From Paracoccus laeviglucosivorans (GTDB taxonomy: Bacteria > Pseudomonadota > Alphaproteobacteria > Rhodobacterales > Rhodobacteraceae), in assembly GCF_900182695.1 (NCBI RefSeq), contig NZ_FXTK01000013.1, positions 1 through 64,000 of the forward strand: 64,000 nucleotides of DNA. Direction: 5' to 3'. A program made the position numbers and the translations under genes. Shown here piece by piece: positions 43,013 to 52,163 of the stretch. Numbering within the stretch: the stretch's first letter is position 1; each line of letters opens with the position of its first letter. The notes under the pieces were generated by a model. That model was not told the DNA's origin. It made no database searches and saw only the letters and a list, made by a program, of their open reading frames with translations.

Positions 43013-44419
43013 TCACGAGCGATAATCCGCGTTGATGTCGATATAGCCATGCGTCAGGTCGCAGGTCCAAACCGTGCGCTTGCCACGGCCCAGCCCCAGA
43101 TCGACGCCCACGACCAGATGGTCGCGCTTCATATAGGCGCTGGCTGCGGCTTCATCATAGCTGGGCGCGCGCCAGCCGTTTTCGGCAAGCACCATATCGC
43201 CAAAGCGGATGGTCAGCAGGTCGCGATCGGCCTGCGCGCCGGACTTGCCGACCGCCATGACCACGCGGCCCCAATTCGCGTCCTCGCCTGCGATGGCGGT
43301 CTTGACCAGCGGCGAATTCGCAATCGCCATGGCCACGCGATGCGCGTCGTTGTTGTTGGCCGCGCCGGTGACCTGCACCTCGACGAACTTGGTCGCGCCT
43401 TCGCCGTCGCGGACGACCTGATGCGCCAGATCCATCATCACCTGACCCAGCGCCTTGCCAAAGCGGCGGGCGGGCGCGGAACGCATATCGGTGATCGGCT
43501 GGGCCGTCGTTTTCCCCGTCGCCGCAAGGATCAGCGCATCCGAGGTCGAGGTGTCGCTGTCCACCGTGATCGCGTTGAAGGTGCTGGCAAGCTGGCCGTT
43601 CAGCAGCTTTTGCAGCATCTCGGGCGCAATCTTGGCGTCGGTGAAGATATAGACCAGCATCGTCGCCATGTCGGGCGCGATCATGCCCGACCCCTTGGCG
43701 ATGCCGACGATATTGATCGTGCCGCCCTCGGCTTCGAAGCTAGCGGTGGCGCCTTTGGGGAAGGTATCGGTGGTCATGATGGCCTGCGCCGCATCGGCAG
43801 CGCCGCCCGCATCCAGCTTCCCGGCCAGCTGACCAATCACCGCAGTGATCCGCTCGGCAGGCAGAGGCTCACCGATAACGCCGGTCGAGGACGAAAACAC
43901 GCGGTCACGCGGAATCGACAGCGCAGATGCGACGCCGCCAGTCACCTTGTCCACCGATTCCTGGCCGTTCTTGCCGGTGAATGCGTTGGCATTGCCCGAG
44001 TTCACGATGATCGCCGCGCCCTGCCCGGTTTCCTGCTTGCCCGACAGCTTGGCCTGACAATCCAGAATGCTGGCCGCGCGGGTCGAGGATTTGGTGAAGG
44101 CCCCGGCAATCGCCGTGCCTGCCGCCAAACGCACCAGCATCACATCGGTGCGGCCCTGATATTTGACGCCCGCCGCACCGGCGGCGAATTCCGCGCCCGC
44201 GATGACCGGCAGTTCCGGGAAACTTTCCGGGGCCAGCGGCGACACCGCCTTGGCTTTCTTGGTCGTCTTGGCGACGACCGCCTTGGTCACCGCCTCGACG
44301 CGCGTGCCGATGGGGGCTGCGGCTGCATCCGCGGCAGCCTTCAGCTTTTTCATTTTCTTTTTCAGGGACTTCAGCTTCTCGGCATCCGAGAGCTTATCCT
44401 TCTTGTCGGACTTCGGCAT
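43013..44419 (-). CDS. argJ: Bifunctional ornithine acetyltransferase / N-acetylglutamate synthase ArgJ with N-terminal extension
   Basis: A 468-aa Ntn-type transferase of the arginine pathway. The usual ArgJ body starts near residue 60 (VSPLAPESFPELPVI) and includes NSGNANAFTG, STGVIG, IMTTDTFPKGA, and the self-cleavage site GMIAPDMATMLVYIFTD, where Thr becomes the nucleophile. About 58 Lys/Ala-rich residues precede it (KSLKKKMKKLKAAADAAAA), which is unusual for ArgJ. GGGGGA lies 6 bases before the ATG at 44419; ATG 44425 is possible. It follows the parvulin gene with overlap and precedes mutT. Confidence 0.92.
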   Translation of the reverse strand: MPKSDKKDKLSDAEKLKSLKKKMKKLKAAADAAAAPIGTRVEAVTKAVVAKTTKKAKAVSPLAPESFPELPVIAGAEFAAGAAGVKYQGRTDVMLVRLAAGTAIAGAFTKSSTRAASILDCQAKLSGKQETGQGAAIIVNSGNANAFTGKNGQESVDKVTGGVASALSIPRDRVFSSSTGVIGEPLPAERITAVIGQLAGKLDAGGAADAAQAIMTTDTFPKGATASFEAEGGTINIVGIAKGSGMIAPDMATMLVYIFTDAKIAPEMLQKLLNGQLASTFNAITVDSDTSTSDALILAATGKTTAQPITDMRSAPARRFGKALGQVMMDLAHQVVRDGEGATKFVEVQVTGAANNNDAHRVAMAIANSPLVKTAIAGEDANWGRVVMAVGKSGAQADRDLLTIRFGDMVLAENGWRAPSYDEAAASAYMKRDHLVVGVDLGLGRGKRTVWTCDLTHGYIDINADYRS

Positions 44420-44421
44420 GA

Positions 44422-45258
44422 TCATTCCCCCAGAAGCTCGGTCTTGCCCAACAGGTCGGGGCTGAGGCCCTCGGTCTTTTCGACCTTGGCTTCGGCCACG
44501 CGCTTTTCGATTTCCGCCTGCACTTTGTCACGGCGGACCTGAACTGCAAGCTGATCCTTGATTTCATCGAATTTCGGGGGTTGTGTCTCACGCTGGTCGA
44601 TCAGTTTGATGACATGCCAGCCGAACTGGGTTTCGACCGGGGCGGAAACCTCGTCTTTTTTCAGCGCCTTCACGGCATCCGCAAAGGGAGCGACCATCTG
44701 ATCGGGCTGGAACCAGCCCAGATCGCCCTTGTTCGGGCCAGTGGTGGGATCGGTCGATTTCTCGGCCGCGATGGCACCGAAATCGCCGCCGTCTTTCAGC
44801 TGCTTCTCGATCGCCTCGGCCTCTTCCTTGGTTTTCACAAGGATATGGGCGGCGTTGTATTCGATCTTGGGTTCTGCCTGACCGCCGAATGCCTGATCAT
44901 ATGCGGCCTTCAGCTCTGCCTCGGTCGGTTCGGCACCGGCGACCTTTTCCAGAACCGAACCCGCCAGATAGGCGCGCTTTTCGATTTCCAGCGCGGCGGT
45001 GTCGCGTTTGCTCAGCGGCTGGGCGGCCTGCGCCACGGCGGTCTGGCGCACCATCTGGTCCAGCATCAGATCCCACAGCGCGGTGTCGGGAAGCCCCTGC
45101 GTGGTCTGCGGGTCCAGCCCCTGACGCATGGCGATCAGCTGGCCCAGCGTGATGGTTTCACCGTTCACCGTGGCAACGACCGTATCGGCGTCCTGCGCGA
45201 ATGCCGTGCCGGACAAAGCGGCGGCCAGCGCCGTAGCGGCGAGAAGCGGTTTCAGCAT
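44422..45258 (-). CDS. Parvulin-type periplasmic peptidyl-prolyl isomerase
   Basis: A 278-aa PrsA/SurA-like foldase. The Sec signal is MLKPLLAATALAAALSGTAFA. A helical SurA-like N-domain follows, and the parvulin domain lies at about 130-230 with AAHILVKTKEEAEAI, STDPTTGPNKGDLGWF and PVETQFGWHVIKLID. It assists folding of exported proteins. Its stop overlaps the argJ start region. Location next to secA is suggestive but the two genes are divergent. Confidence 0.92.
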   Translation of the reverse strand: MLKPLLAATALAAALSGTAFAQDADTVVATVNGETITLGQLIAMRQGLDPQTTQGLPDTALWDLMLDQMVRQTAVAQAAQPLSKRDTAALEIEKRAYLAGSVLEKVAGAEPTEAELKAAYDQAFGGQAEPKIEYNAAHILVKTKEEAEAIEKQLKDGGDFGAIAAEKSTDPTTGPNKGDLGWFQPDQMVAPFADAVKALKKDEVSAPVETQFGWHVIKLIDQRETQPPKFDEIKDQLAVQVRRDKVQAEIEKRVAEAKVEKTEGLSPDLLGKTELLGE

Positions 45259-45324
45259 GGTTTTCCCCTTCCTGGGACTGGTTCGTTAAAGGCGCGTCCA
45301 CGCAAGGGTGAACTGGCGTAAACA

Positions 45325-45353
45325 TTGACAGGCAAGCATCCGGGGCATACATC
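45325..45353 (+). promoter_or_regulatory. Candidate sigma-70 promoter for secA
   Basis: TTGACA (45325-45330), a 17-base spacer and TACATC (45348-45353) face secA, which starts about 115 bases downstream of the expected start point. Confidence 0.5.
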
Positions 45354-45474
45354 CGGCCCAACCGAAAATGCGCGCCCGTCGCCGTTTTCCGGCCCTTTTG
45401 ATAGGGCAAGGCGAATGGTGGCGGCAAGTGGGCGGATTGTCCTGCGCGCCCACAGATACGCGATAAAGGCTCAA

Positions 45475-48180
45475 ATGCTCGGCATCGGAAATTTGGCTAA
45501 ACTGGTCTTTGGCACGCCCAACGACCGCAAGGTGAAATCGGTCCGCCCGCTGGTGGCCCAGATCAACGCGCTGGAAGAAAAGTTCCGCGCCATGTCCGAC
45601 GCAGAGCAGATCGACAAGACGCGCGAACTGCAGGGTCGTGCGCAGGGCGGCGAAAGCTTGGACAAGCTGCTGCCGGAAGCCTTTGCGAATTGCCGCGAAG
45701 GTGCGCGCCGTGCGCTGGGTCTGCGCGCCTTCGACACGCAGCTGATGGGCGGGATATTCCTGCATCAGGGCAATATCGCCGAAATGAAGACCGGCGAAGG
45801 CAAGACACTGGTCGCGACCTTCCCGGCCTATCTGAACGCGCTTGCAGGCAAGGGCGTGCATGTCGTCACGGTCAACGACTATCTGGCCAAGCGCGACGCC
45901 GATTGGATGAGCAAGGTCTTCGCCCATCTGGGCATGACCACGGGCGTCGTCTATCCGTTTCAGGACGATCTGGAAAAGCGGAACGCCTATCAGGCCGACG
46001 TGACCTATGCGACGAATAACGAACTGGGCTTCGACTACCTTCGCGACAACATGAAGGGCTCGATCGACCAGATGGTCCAGCGCGGTCATTTCTTCGCCAT
46101 CGTCGATGAGGTGGACAGCATTCTGGTCGATGAGGCGCGCACGCCGCTGATCATCTCGGGTCCGTCACAGGACCGGTCGGAACTTTACAAGACCATCGAC
46201 GCCTTCATGCCCGAACTGGTCCCCGAGCATTACAAGCTGGACGAAAAGTCCCGCAACGCCACCTTTACCGAGGAAGGCAACGAATTCCTTGAAAAGCGTC
46301 TGCAAGCGGCCGGCATCCTGCCCAACGACCAGACGCTTTACGACCCGGAATCGACTACCATCGTGCACCACGTCAATCAGGCGATGCGCGCGCATAAGCT
46401 GTTCATGCGCGACCAGCATTACATCGTCCGCGACGACGAAATCGTGCTGATCGACGAATTCACCGGCCGCATGATGAAGGGCCGCCGCCTTTCCGATGGC
46501 CTGCATCAGGCCATCGAGGCGAAAGAGGGCGTGACGATCCAGCCCGAAAACGTGACGCTGGCCTCGGTCACGTTCCAGAACTATTTCCGCCTTTACGCGA
46601 AACTGGGCGGCATGACCGGCACTGCCGCGACCGAGGCCGAGGAATTTGCGGAAATCTACAAGCTGGGCGTGGTCGAGGTTCCGACCAACCGCCCGATCCA
46701 GCGCATCGACGAACACGACCGCGTCTACCGCACGGCAGCCGAGAAATATGCCGCCGTGATCGAAGCGATCAAGGAAGCCCATGCCAAGGGCCAGCCGATT
46801 CTGGTCGGCACCACCAGCATCGAAAAATCGGAAATGCTGTCGCAGTTGCTGAATCAGGCCAGCATCCCGCACAACGTCCTGAACGCCCGCGAACACGAAC
46901 GCGAAGCCTATATCGTCGCCGAGGCCGGCAAGCTGGGCGCCGTCACCATCGCCACCAACATGGCCGGTCGCGGCACCGACATCCAGTTGGGCGGCAATGT
47001 CGAAATGAAGGTGATGGAGGCTTTGGCCGCCGATCCCGACGCCCATCCCGACGACCTGCGCAGCCGGATCGAGGCCGAGCACGCCACCACCAAGCAGGAA
47101 GTGCTGGATGCGGGTGGCCTGTTCGTGCTGGCGACCGAACGCCACGAATCGCGCCGGATCGACAACCAGCTGCGCGGCCGTTCGGGCCGTCAGGGCGACC
47201 CCGGCCGTTCGCTGTTCTTCCTGTCGCTGGAAGATGACCTGATGCGGATCTTCGGTTCGGAACGTCTGGACAAGGTTCTGTCCACGCTGGGCATGAAAGA
47301 CGGCGAGGCGATCGTTCACCCGTGGGTCAACAAATCGCTGGAACGCGCGCAGGCTAAGGTCGAAGGCCGCAACTTCGACATCCGCAAGCAATTGCTGAAA
47401 TTCGACGATGTGATGAATGACCAGCGCAAGGCGATCTTCAGCCAGCGTCTGGAAATCATGCATACCGAGGAAGTGGCCGAGGTCGCGGGCGACATGCGCG
47501 CGCAGGTCGTGGACGATCTGGTCGATGAATACCTGCCGCCCCGCACCTATGCCGAACAGTGGGACACCGACGGCCTGAAGGCTGCGGTGATCGATCGGCT
47601 GAACATGGACCTGCCTCTTGCCGAATGGGCCGCCGAGGACGGGGTGGATCAGGACGCCATGCGCGAACGCATCCAGCAATCGGTCGATACCTACATGTCG
47701 CAAAAGGCCGAACAGTTCGGCGATGAAAACATGCGCCAGATCGAAAAACAGGTGCTGCTGCAACAGATCGACGCCAAGTGGCGCGAACATCTGATCACGC
47801 TGGAACATCTGCGTTCGGTCGTGGGCTTCCGCGGCTATGCGCAGCGCGACCCGCTGTCAGAATACAAGACCGAAGGCTTCCAGCTTTTCGAATCGATGCT
47901 GGACGGCCTGCGCTTCGATGTGACGCAGCAACTTGCCCGCATCCGCCCGCTGACCGATGCCGAACGCGAAGACATGATGCGCCAGTATCAGCAGCAGCAA
48001 GCCGATACCGAAGCCCATATGCAGCCCGAACACGAAGAGGCCGAGGGCGGCGAGGTTTCCAGCCGCGTGCATGGTTTCGACGAAACCGACCCGACCACCT
48101 GGGGCAACCCATCGCGCAACGACCCCTGCCCCTGCGGTTCGGGGCAAAAGTTCAAGCATTGCCACGGCGCACTGGCATAA
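45475..48180 (+). CDS. secA: Preprotein translocase ATPase SecA
   Basis: A 901-aa motor of Sec export. The start [20 protein letters not shown] at 45475 is typical and has AAAGG upstream. NBD1 has [19 protein letters not shown] (Walker A) and [23 protein letters not shown] (DEAD-like). The preprotein crosslinking domain, NBD2 ([29 protein letters not shown]) and helical wing follow. The C-terminus has a zinc motif, [16 protein letters not shown], for SecB and lipid binding. An in-frame extension of 50 residues upstream is intergenic. Confidence 0.97.
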   Translation: MLGIGNLAKLVFGTPNDRKVKSVRPLVAQINALEEKFRAMSDAEQIDKTRELQGRAQGGESLDKLLPEAFANCREGARRALGLRAFDTQLMGGIFLHQGNIAEMKTGEGKTLVATFPAYLNALAGKGVHVVTVNDYLAKRDADWMSKVFAHLGMTTGVVYPFQDDLEKRNAYQADVTYATNNELGFDYLRDNMKGSIDQMVQRGHFFAIVDEVDSILVDEARTPLIISGPSQDRSELYKTIDAFMPELVPEHYKLDEKSRNATFTEEGNEFLEKRLQAAGILPNDQTLYDPESTTIVHHVNQAMRAHKLFMRDQHYIVRDDEIVLIDEFTGRMMKGRRLSDGLHQAIEAKEGVTIQPENVTLASVTFQNYFRLYAKLGGMTGTAATEAEEFAEIYKLGVVEVPTNRPIQRIDEHDRVYRTAAEKYAAVIEAIKEAHAKGQPILVGTTSIEKSEMLSQLLNQASIPHNVLNAREHEREAYIVAEAGKLGAVTIATNMAGRGTDIQLGGNVEMKVMEALAADPDAHPDDLRSRIEAEHATTKQEVLDAGGLFVLATERHESRRIDNQLRGRSGRQGDPGRSLFFLSLEDDLMRIFGSERLDKVLSTLGMKDGEAIVHPWVNKSLERAQAKVEGRNFDIRKQLLKFDDVMNDQRKAIFSQRLEIMHTEEVAEVAGDMRAQVVDDLVDEYLPPRTYAEQWDTDGLKAAVIDRLNMDLPLAEWAAEDGVDQDAMRERIQQSVDTYMSQKAEQFGDENMRQIEKQVLLQQIDAKWREHLITLEHLRSVVGFRGYAQRDPLSEYKTEGFQLFESMLDGLRFDVTQQLARIRPLTDAEREDMMRQYQQQQADTEAHMQPEHEEAEGGEVSSRVHGFDETDPTTWGNPSRNDPCPCGSGQKFKHCHGALA

Positions 48181-48185
48181 CGGAT

Positions 48186-48209
48186 AAGGGGCCCTCGGGC
48201 CCCTTTTTC
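48186..48209 (+). terminator. Terminator after secA
   Basis: AAGGGGCCC-TC-GGGCCCCTTTTT, 6 bases after the stop codon. Confidence 0.88.
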
Positions 48210-48268
48210 ATGCGTCCAGCGCCATAAGCTATGCGCGTATCCTTCAATCAAGCGGGACATTTGCGGGC

Positions 48269-48289
48269 TTCTCAGTTCTGCAAATACCC
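48269..48289 (+). repeat. Copy 4 of the dispersed 21-nt intergenic element
   Basis: It reads TTCTCAGTTCTGCAAATACC plus C, one difference from the consensus. A 12-bp palindrome TGCAAGCTTGCA (48293-48304) follows at once. Unlike the other copies it is 88 bases from the same-strand stop (secA), and lies in the gap to the convergent petR. Confidence 0.6.
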
Positions 48290-48319
48290 AAATGCAAGCT
48301 TGCAACCCGCGCGGCGCCC

Positions 48320-49033
48320 CTAGTCCGGGACCAGCATGTAACCCGTGCCACGCACCGTCTGCAGATAGCGCGGCTCCTTGGGGTCGGGTTCGATCTTGCG
48401 GCGCAGGCGGGTGATCTGAACATCGATAGCGCGTTCAGAATTCTCGCCGGGTTCCTCAGCGGGGCTGCGGCCCAGATCCTCGATCAGCTCGGTGCGGCTG
48501 ACAGGCTGGCGCGGTGTATCGGCCAGACGTTTCAGCAGCGCCTGTTCTGTCCCCGTCAGCCGCAGGGGCACATCGCCCTGCCAAAGCTCACCCTTGTCGG
48601 CGTCATAGCGCAGATGACCGATGGACAGAAATTTCGGGCCACGATTTTCAGCCGCCGGCACACGCCGCAGAATGGCCGAGATGCGCAGTAAAAGCTCGCG
48701 CGGCTCGAACGGTTTCGCCAGATAGTCGTCGGCGCCGTTTTCAAGGCCGGTGATGCGGTCCTGCGTCTCGCCTTTGGCGGTCAGCAGCAGGATCGGCGTC
48801 GTCATGCGTTTGCGCAGATCGCGGGTCAGTGAAAACCCGTCTTCGCCCGGCATCATCACGTCCAGCACGATCAGGTCGAAATCCAGCCCCGACAGCAGCC
48901 GCCGCGCATGGGCTGCGTCCCGCGCCGTCGTCACCAGAAAATCGCTGCGCATCAGAAAGCGGCGCAGCAGCGTGCGGATACGTTCATCATCATCGACGAC
49001 GAGGATGTGGGCCAGCGGCTGGGCTTCGGTCAT
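48320..49033 (-). CDS. petR: OmpR-family response regulator PetR
   Basis: A 237-aa regulator. The receiver domain (about 8-122) has HILVVDDDERIR, the phosphoacceptor in LIVLDVMMPGEDGFSLT, and LLLTAKGE with Thr/Lys switch residues. The winged-helix DNA-binding domain ends RYLQTVRGTGYMLVPD. It matches PetR of Rhodobacter by sequence and by overlap with the MarR-type petP. No sensor kinase lies nearby, as in Rhodobacter capsulatus where PetR acts upstream of the cytochrome bc1 operon. petABC is not in this window. Confidence 0.88.
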   Translation of the reverse strand: MTEAQPLAHILVVDDDERIRTLLRRFLMRSDFLVTTARDAAHARRLLSGLDFDLIVLDVMMPGEDGFSLTRDLRKRMTTPILLLTAKGETQDRITGLENGADDYLAKPFEPRELLLRISAILRRVPAAENRGPKFLSIGHLRYDADKGELWQGDVPLRLTGTEQALLKRLADTPRQPVSRTELIEDLGRSPAEEPGENSERAIDVQITRLRRKIEPDPKEPRYLQTVRGTGYMLVPD

Positions 49034-49548
49034 TTGGGTTCCGTCAAATCCTTCAACGCCTTGTATTGACGCAGAGTATCACGGTCCATCATCGCCTCAA
49101 GCACCTGACGGAAACCCGCCACCGCCTGCGGCCCCGCCGTGCGGTAAGCCGCGCGCATCCGGGCACGCTGGGTTTCCGACAGGCGGCGTTCCAGCGCGCT
49201 GCCCTTGTCCGTCAGAAAAAGCTGGCGTTCGCGGCGGTCGCGACGACCCACGCGGCTTTCCACCAGCCCGTCATCAATCAGCGTGCGCAGCACGCGGTTC
49301 AGCGATTGCTTGGTCACGCCCAGCACATCCAGAAGCGCGGTGACGGTCAGGCCGGGTTCGCGATTGACGAAATGCAGCGCCCGGTGATGGGCGCGGCCAT
49401 AATCCATTTCCGCAAGGATAAGATCGGGATCGGCGGTAAAGGCGCGATAGGCAAAAAACATCGCCTCGATCCCCCGACGCAACTGGTCATCGGTCAGAAA
49501 AAGCAGGTTTTCGCCGCCGCTGGGTGCTATGCCGATCTTGTTTTGCAT
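49030..49548 (-). CDS. petP: MarR-family regulator PetP
   Basis: A 172-aa winged-helix protein. DYGRAHHRALHFVNREPGLT is followed by VTALLDVLGVTKQSLNRVLRTLIDDGLVESRVGRRDRRERQLFLT, a typical MarR DNA-binding wing. It is co-transcribed with petR (ATGA overlap), as in Rhodobacter. The start at 49548 has GGGGAA upstream; the frame runs on for 29 residues in the divergent promoter region. The ligand is unknown. Confidence 0.87.
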   Translation of the reverse strand: MQNKIGIAPSGGENLLFLTDDQLRRGIEAMFFAYRAFTADPDLILAEMDYGRAHHRALHFVNREPGLTVTALLDVLGVTKQSLNRVLRTLIDDGLVESRVGRRDRRERQLFLTDKGSALERRLSETQRARMRAAYRTAGPQAVAGFRQVLEAMMDRDTLRQYKALKDLTEPK

Positions 49549-49699
49549 GATTTCCCCGTGATGCCTAATTCTTATTACGTCAGGCTTGTTGACTTTCCAA
49601 TCATTAATAGATAGCCGTGGCACCAAGTTGCGCAATTTTATTTGCGGAAGCTAACGATCCTGCGCAACAATCCGAAAAACAGACCGGCCGGAGGGAAAC

Positions 49700-50572
49700 A
49701 TGGCAGGCGCTTACGACGATCGTGATGGCAAAATCTGGATGGATGGGAAGCTTGTGGACTGGCGCGATGCCAATATCCACATTCTGACCCATGCCCTGCA
49801 TTACGCAAGCTCGGTATTCGAGGGCGAGCGCTGCTACAGCGGCAAGATCTTCAAGGGTCACGAACATTCGCTGCGTCTGATCGAATCGGCACGTCTGCTG
49901 GACATGCAGTCGCCCTATACCGCCGAAGAAATCGACGCAGCCAAGGAAGCGGTGCTGAACGCCAATGGCTTCAAGGACGCCTATGTCCGCGCCGTGATGT
50001 GGCGCGGCTCGGGCGAGGATATGGGCGTGTCCGCAGCGCGCAACCCGGTCCGCATGGCTGTCGCGGCCTGGGAATGGGGCAGCTATTACGGCGATGCCAA
50101 ATGGCAGGGCGCGAAACTGGACATCGCCAAATGGCAGCGTCCCAGCCCGATGACCATTCCGACCGCCGCAAAGGCTGCGGGCCTTTACATGATCTGCACC
50201 ATGTCCAAGCATGCCGCCGAAGCCAAGGGCTGCTCGGACGCGCTGTTCATGGATTATCGCGGCTATGTGGCCGAGGCGACCGGCGCCAACGTCTTCTTTG
50301 TCAAAGACGGCGAAGTGCATACCCCGCTGGCCGATGCCTTCCTGAACGGCATCACCCGTCAGACCATCATCCAGCTGCTGCGCGACAAGGGCGTCACCGT
50401 CCATGAACGCCACATCCTGCCGGAGGAGGTGTCGGCCTTTCAGGAATGCTTCCTGACCGGCACCGCCGCCGAAGTGACGCCGGTGGCGCAGATCGGTGAC
50501 GACTGGCATTTCCAGATCGGTCAGGTGACGCGCGACATCGCCGCCGATTACGAAACGCTGGTCCGCGCCTGA
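49700..50572 (+). CDS. ilvE: Branched-chain amino acid aminotransferase
   Basis: A 290-aa fold-type IV PLP enzyme. Conserved parts are HALHYASSVFEGERCY, KAAGLYMICTMSKHAAEAKGCSDALFMD with the surrounding PLP lysine region, YVAEATGANVFFVKDGE and the phosphate-binding LNGITRQTIIQL. It transaminates Leu, Ile and Val. A GGAGGG site lies 4 bases before the ATG. It is divergent from petP; a weak terminator region follows. Confidence 0.92.
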   Translation: MAGAYDDRDGKIWMDGKLVDWRDANIHILTHALHYASSVFEGERCYSGKIFKGHEHSLRLIESARLLDMQSPYTAEEIDAAKEAVLNANGFKDAYVRAVMWRGSGEDMGVSAARNPVRMAVAAWEWGSYYGDAKWQGAKLDIAKWQRPSPMTIPTAAKAAGLYMICTMSKHAAEAKGCSDALFMDYRGYVAEATGANVFFVKDGEVHTPLADAFLNGITRQTIIQLLRDKGVTVHERHILPEEVSAFQECFLTGTAAEVTPVAQIGDDWHFQIGQVTRDIAADYETLVRA

Positions 50573-50590
50573 CCCAAGCCCACCCCGAAT

Positions 50591-50628
50591 GAAAAAACCG
50601 GCCGCGCCCATCACGGGTGCGGCCGGTT
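50591..50628 (-). terminator. Bidirectional terminator between ilvE and the 62-aa gene
   Basis: AACCGGCCGC (50597-50606) pairs with GCGGCCGGTT (50619-50628). On the reverse strand it is followed by TTTTTT, so it best serves the small reverse gene. Confidence 0.75.
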
Positions 50629-50645
50629 CGCATTTCAAAGCCGGG

Positions 50646-50834
50646 TCAGGTGGTCCGGCCGCGCTCGATGCGGGTGAATTCTGTGACCCGGCGGTCTGTT
50701 TCGCCCCGATCCTTGGGGCGGGAATGCAGCGTCACGATGGCGGGGTGCAGCCCTTCCTCGCGTTCCTGCCGGGTAAAATTCTCGACTCGGCCCTGGCCGG
50801 TCTGATGCGTGCTGTCGATAATATGCTTTGCCAT
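50646..50834 (-). CDS. 62-aa hypothetical protein
   Basis: The short product begins MAKHIIDSTHQTGQGRVENF and is very polar, with many Arg, Glu and Thr residues and no hydrophobic segment. GGGAGGAA lies 7 bases before the ATG at 50834, and a terminator follows the stop, so it is a real transcription unit. I do not recognise a named family. An upstream in-frame ATG at 50888 gives 18 extra residues but has no ribosome site. Confidence 0.7.
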   Translation of the reverse strand: MAKHIIDSTHQTGQGRVENFTRQEREEGLHPAIVTLHSRPKDRGETDRRVTEFTRIERGRTT

Positions 50835-50892
50835 AACGGTTCCTCCCAACCGAGAGGCAGTTATAGCATCCCGCGGCGCGGATTTCACCCCT

Positions 50893-51357
50893 TCAGGCGG
50901 CCTTGATCCCCGGAGCGGCGGACAGGATCGCGTGCAGCGTCACCGGGTCTTCGTTCGCGCGCAGCTTGCCGCGCAATTCCTGATCGCGCAGCGTCCGCGA
51001 CACCAGCGCCAGCGCCTTGAGGTGATCGACGCCGGAATTCTTGGGGGCAAGCAGGGCAAAGATCAGATCGACAGGCTGGCGGTCCACTGCGTCGAAATCC
51101 AGTGGTTTTTCCAGACGCAGAAACAGGCCGACCACGCGGTCCAGCCCGTGCAGCCGGGCATGGGGCAGCGCCACACCATGGCCCACGCCCGTCGGACCCA
51201 GCGATTCCCGTTCCTGAAGCGCGTCCAGCGTCTGCGTCGCATCGACGCCATAGACGCTGCGGGCCTGTTCAGCGATTTCCTGAAACAACCGCTTTTTGCT
51301 GGTGCTTTGCGTCATCGTCCGCACGGCGGAGGGTGATAGAATATCGCTGATCTGCAT
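50893..51357 (-). CDS. ptsN: PTS IIA-like nitrogen regulatory protein PtsN
   Basis: A 154-aa EIIA-Ntr. MQISDILSPSAVRTMTQSTSKKRLFQEIA is the usual N-terminus, and the phosphorylated His lies in GVGHGVALPHARLHGL (about residue 66). Other EIIA residues (LRLEKPLDFDAVDRQPVDLIFALLAP) are present. It is part of the PTS-Ntr chain that links nitrogen and potassium status to gene control. It sits downstream of hpf as in most proteobacteria. Confidence 0.94.
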   Translation of the reverse strand: MQISDILSPSAVRTMTQSTSKKRLFQEIAEQARSVYGVDATQTLDALQERESLGPTGVGHGVALPHARLHGLDRVVGLFLRLEKPLDFDAVDRQPVDLIFALLAPKNSGVDHLKALALVSRTLRDQELRGKLRANEDPVTLHAILSAAPGIKAA

Positions 51358-51437
51358 GTCGCCCGAAATTATCCAAGCCCCGGCCGCGCAAAGCGTGACC
51401 GGGACATTTCATTCAACCAGACTGTCCGTAATGCAGC

Positions 51438-52013
51438 CTAGCTCAAGTTGCGGGGATCAATCCAGCCCACGTTGCCATCGTCGCGACGATGGACGACGTT
51501 GACGCCCCCATGTTTCTCATTGCGGAAGACCAGCAGCGGGCTGCCGGACAGTTCCATCTGCATCACCGCCTCGCCCACCGACAGGGTGGGCACGCGGGTC
51601 TCCATCTCGGCGATGATCATGGGTTGCAGGCCGTCGTCCTGCGTTTCCCATTCATCTTCGTCGGCGGCCAGCACATACATGCCCGCCTGTTCAAAGGCAA
51701 CCGGCTCGACCCGGTCCTTGTGGTGATCCTTCAGGCGGCGCTTGTAACGGCGCAGCTGCTTGTCCATCCGTTCCTTGCACTGCTCAAAGGCGGCATAGAC
51801 CTCGGTCGAGGCACCCTTGGCCTGCACGTTCAGTCCGGTGGACAGATGCACGACGGCATCGCAGATGAATTCATGCGCATTGCGGGAAAATATCACGGTC
51901 GCATCGGTCGGGCGCTGGGAATACTTATCCACCGTCGTCCCGATCTCTGTCTGGACATGGGTGGAAAGAGCCTCGCCGATGTCGATCTGTTTTCCACTGA
52001 TCTGGTAGCGCAT
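51438..52013 (-). CDS. hpf: Ribosome hibernation-promoting factor, long form
   Basis: A 191-aa long HPF/YfiA. The N-terminal domain MRYQISGKQIDIGEALSTHVQ binds the 30S decoding region. The C-terminal dimerisation domain has PMIIAEMETRVPTLSVGEAVMQMELSGSPLLVFRNEKHGGVNVVHRRDDGNVGWIDP. It forms 100S dimers in stationary phase. The start at 52013 has AAGGA upstream; a longer frame to 52139 is not homologous. In many proteobacteria rpoN lies between lptB and hpf; here it is absent. Confidence 0.95.
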   Translation of the reverse strand: MRYQISGKQIDIGEALSTHVQTEIGTTVDKYSQRPTDATVIFSRNAHEFICDAVVHLSTGLNVQAKGASTEVYAAFEQCKERMDKQLRRYKRRLKDHHKDRVEPVAFEQAGMYVLAADEDEWETQDDGLQPMIIAEMETRVPTLSVGEAVMQMELSGSPLLVFRNEKHGGVNVVHRRDDGNVGWIDPRNLS

Positions 52014-52163
52014 GTTGGTCCGTCCTTTCGGTTGCCCGGCCTTGACTCGACACCGCCCTGGCGGCGAAGCCGGGGTCATCGACGGGCTGTTATCTGCCCG
52101 CCATATATACATTTGGTGACAGGGTTGGCCGTCTGTCAACGCCCCCGAGCCAATCGCTCGCGG

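Noticed and set aside
46165..47808. 547-codon open frame antisense to secA
   Set aside because: It is a third-position GC shadow of secA, is rich in His, Gln and Arg as such shadows are, and has no recognisable domain.
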